Source: Luteimonas yindakuii
Lineage (GTDB): Bacteria > Pseudomonadota > Gammaproteobacteria > Xanthomonadales > Xanthomonadaceae
Assembly (NCBI RefSeq): GCF_004803715.2
Contig: NZ_CP039383.2
Span: forward strand, 372,001-436,000
DNA: 64,000 nucleotides
Direction of reading: 5' to 3'
The notes beneath the pieces were generated by a model, which was given only the letters and a program-made list of their open reading frames with translations, did not search any database and was not told where the DNA came from. Of the stretch, positions 63,255 through 64,000 are shown piece by piece (positions within the stretch are counted from its first letter, which is position 1; each line of letters begins with the position of its first letter). Position numbers and translations under genes: made by a program.

Positions 63255-64000
<746 letters not shown>

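Overview
The window is GC-rich, densely packed gammaproteobacterial chromosome. Gene order and protein style point to the Lysobacteraceae/Xanthomonadaceae (a Luteimonas-, Lysobacter- or Xanthomonas-like organism). Supporting signs are the rodA-mltB-rlpA-dacC and ybeD-lipB-lipA runs, the waaA/tolC/pcm neighbourhood, TonB-dependent receptor biology, K+-insensitive H+-pyrophosphatase, and family-typical intergenic repeats. This is inferred from sequence alone. No rRNA, tRNA or CRISPR array was seen.

Layout. 1-3.9 kb: cell-wall genes (rodA tail, mltB, rlpA, dacC). 4.1-11.9 kb: an orphan type VI secretion cargo locus (vgrG, DUF4123 adaptor, DUF3304 lipoprotein, Tle1-type DUF2235 lipase, YiaA-like membrane protein) closed by a decayed second copy of about 780 bp of vgrG fused to an unrelated tail. 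12.0-17.8 kb (minus strand): a six-gene phospholipid module resembling E. coli ynbABCD plus an acyltransferase and a small membrane protein. In E. coli dacA is followed directly by ybeD-lipB, so 4.1-17.8 kb looks like an insertion into a conserved locus. 17.9-24.4 kb: ybeD, lipB, lipA, the tail-specific protease and two EamA exporters. 24.5-29.5 kb (minus): a MacAB-like transporter operon. 29.8-35.3 kb: ABC-2 transporter, amidohydrolase with a CIA30-like domain, and a DesK/DesR-type two-component pair. 35.4-40.4 kb: LPS genes (a frameshifted glycosyltransferase, O-antigen ligase, LpxL-type acyltransferase, waaA). 40.5-42.6 kb (minus): tolC and a pcm-like methyltransferase. 42.7-48.0 kb: TetR regulator with a palindromic operator, and an RND adaptor and pump. 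48.1-51.2 kb: thrB, then a TPP riboswitch controlling thiC. 51.4-58.5 kb: DUF4136 lipoprotein, winged-helix/TolB-like regulator, AraC regulator and a TonB-dependent receptor. 58.8-64 kb: HDOD protein with a degenerate receiver, soluble pyrophosphatase, an RTX-repeat/M91-type zinc peptidase, a lipoprotein, and the 3' part of hppA.

The genes most worth following up are the cassette-like T6SS locus flanked by direct vgrG repeats, the ynb-type lipid module beside it, the RTX-M91 chimera, and the thiC leader, where four complementary hexamers suggest a specific translational switch. Several calls rest on family recognition by eye; no database search was run.
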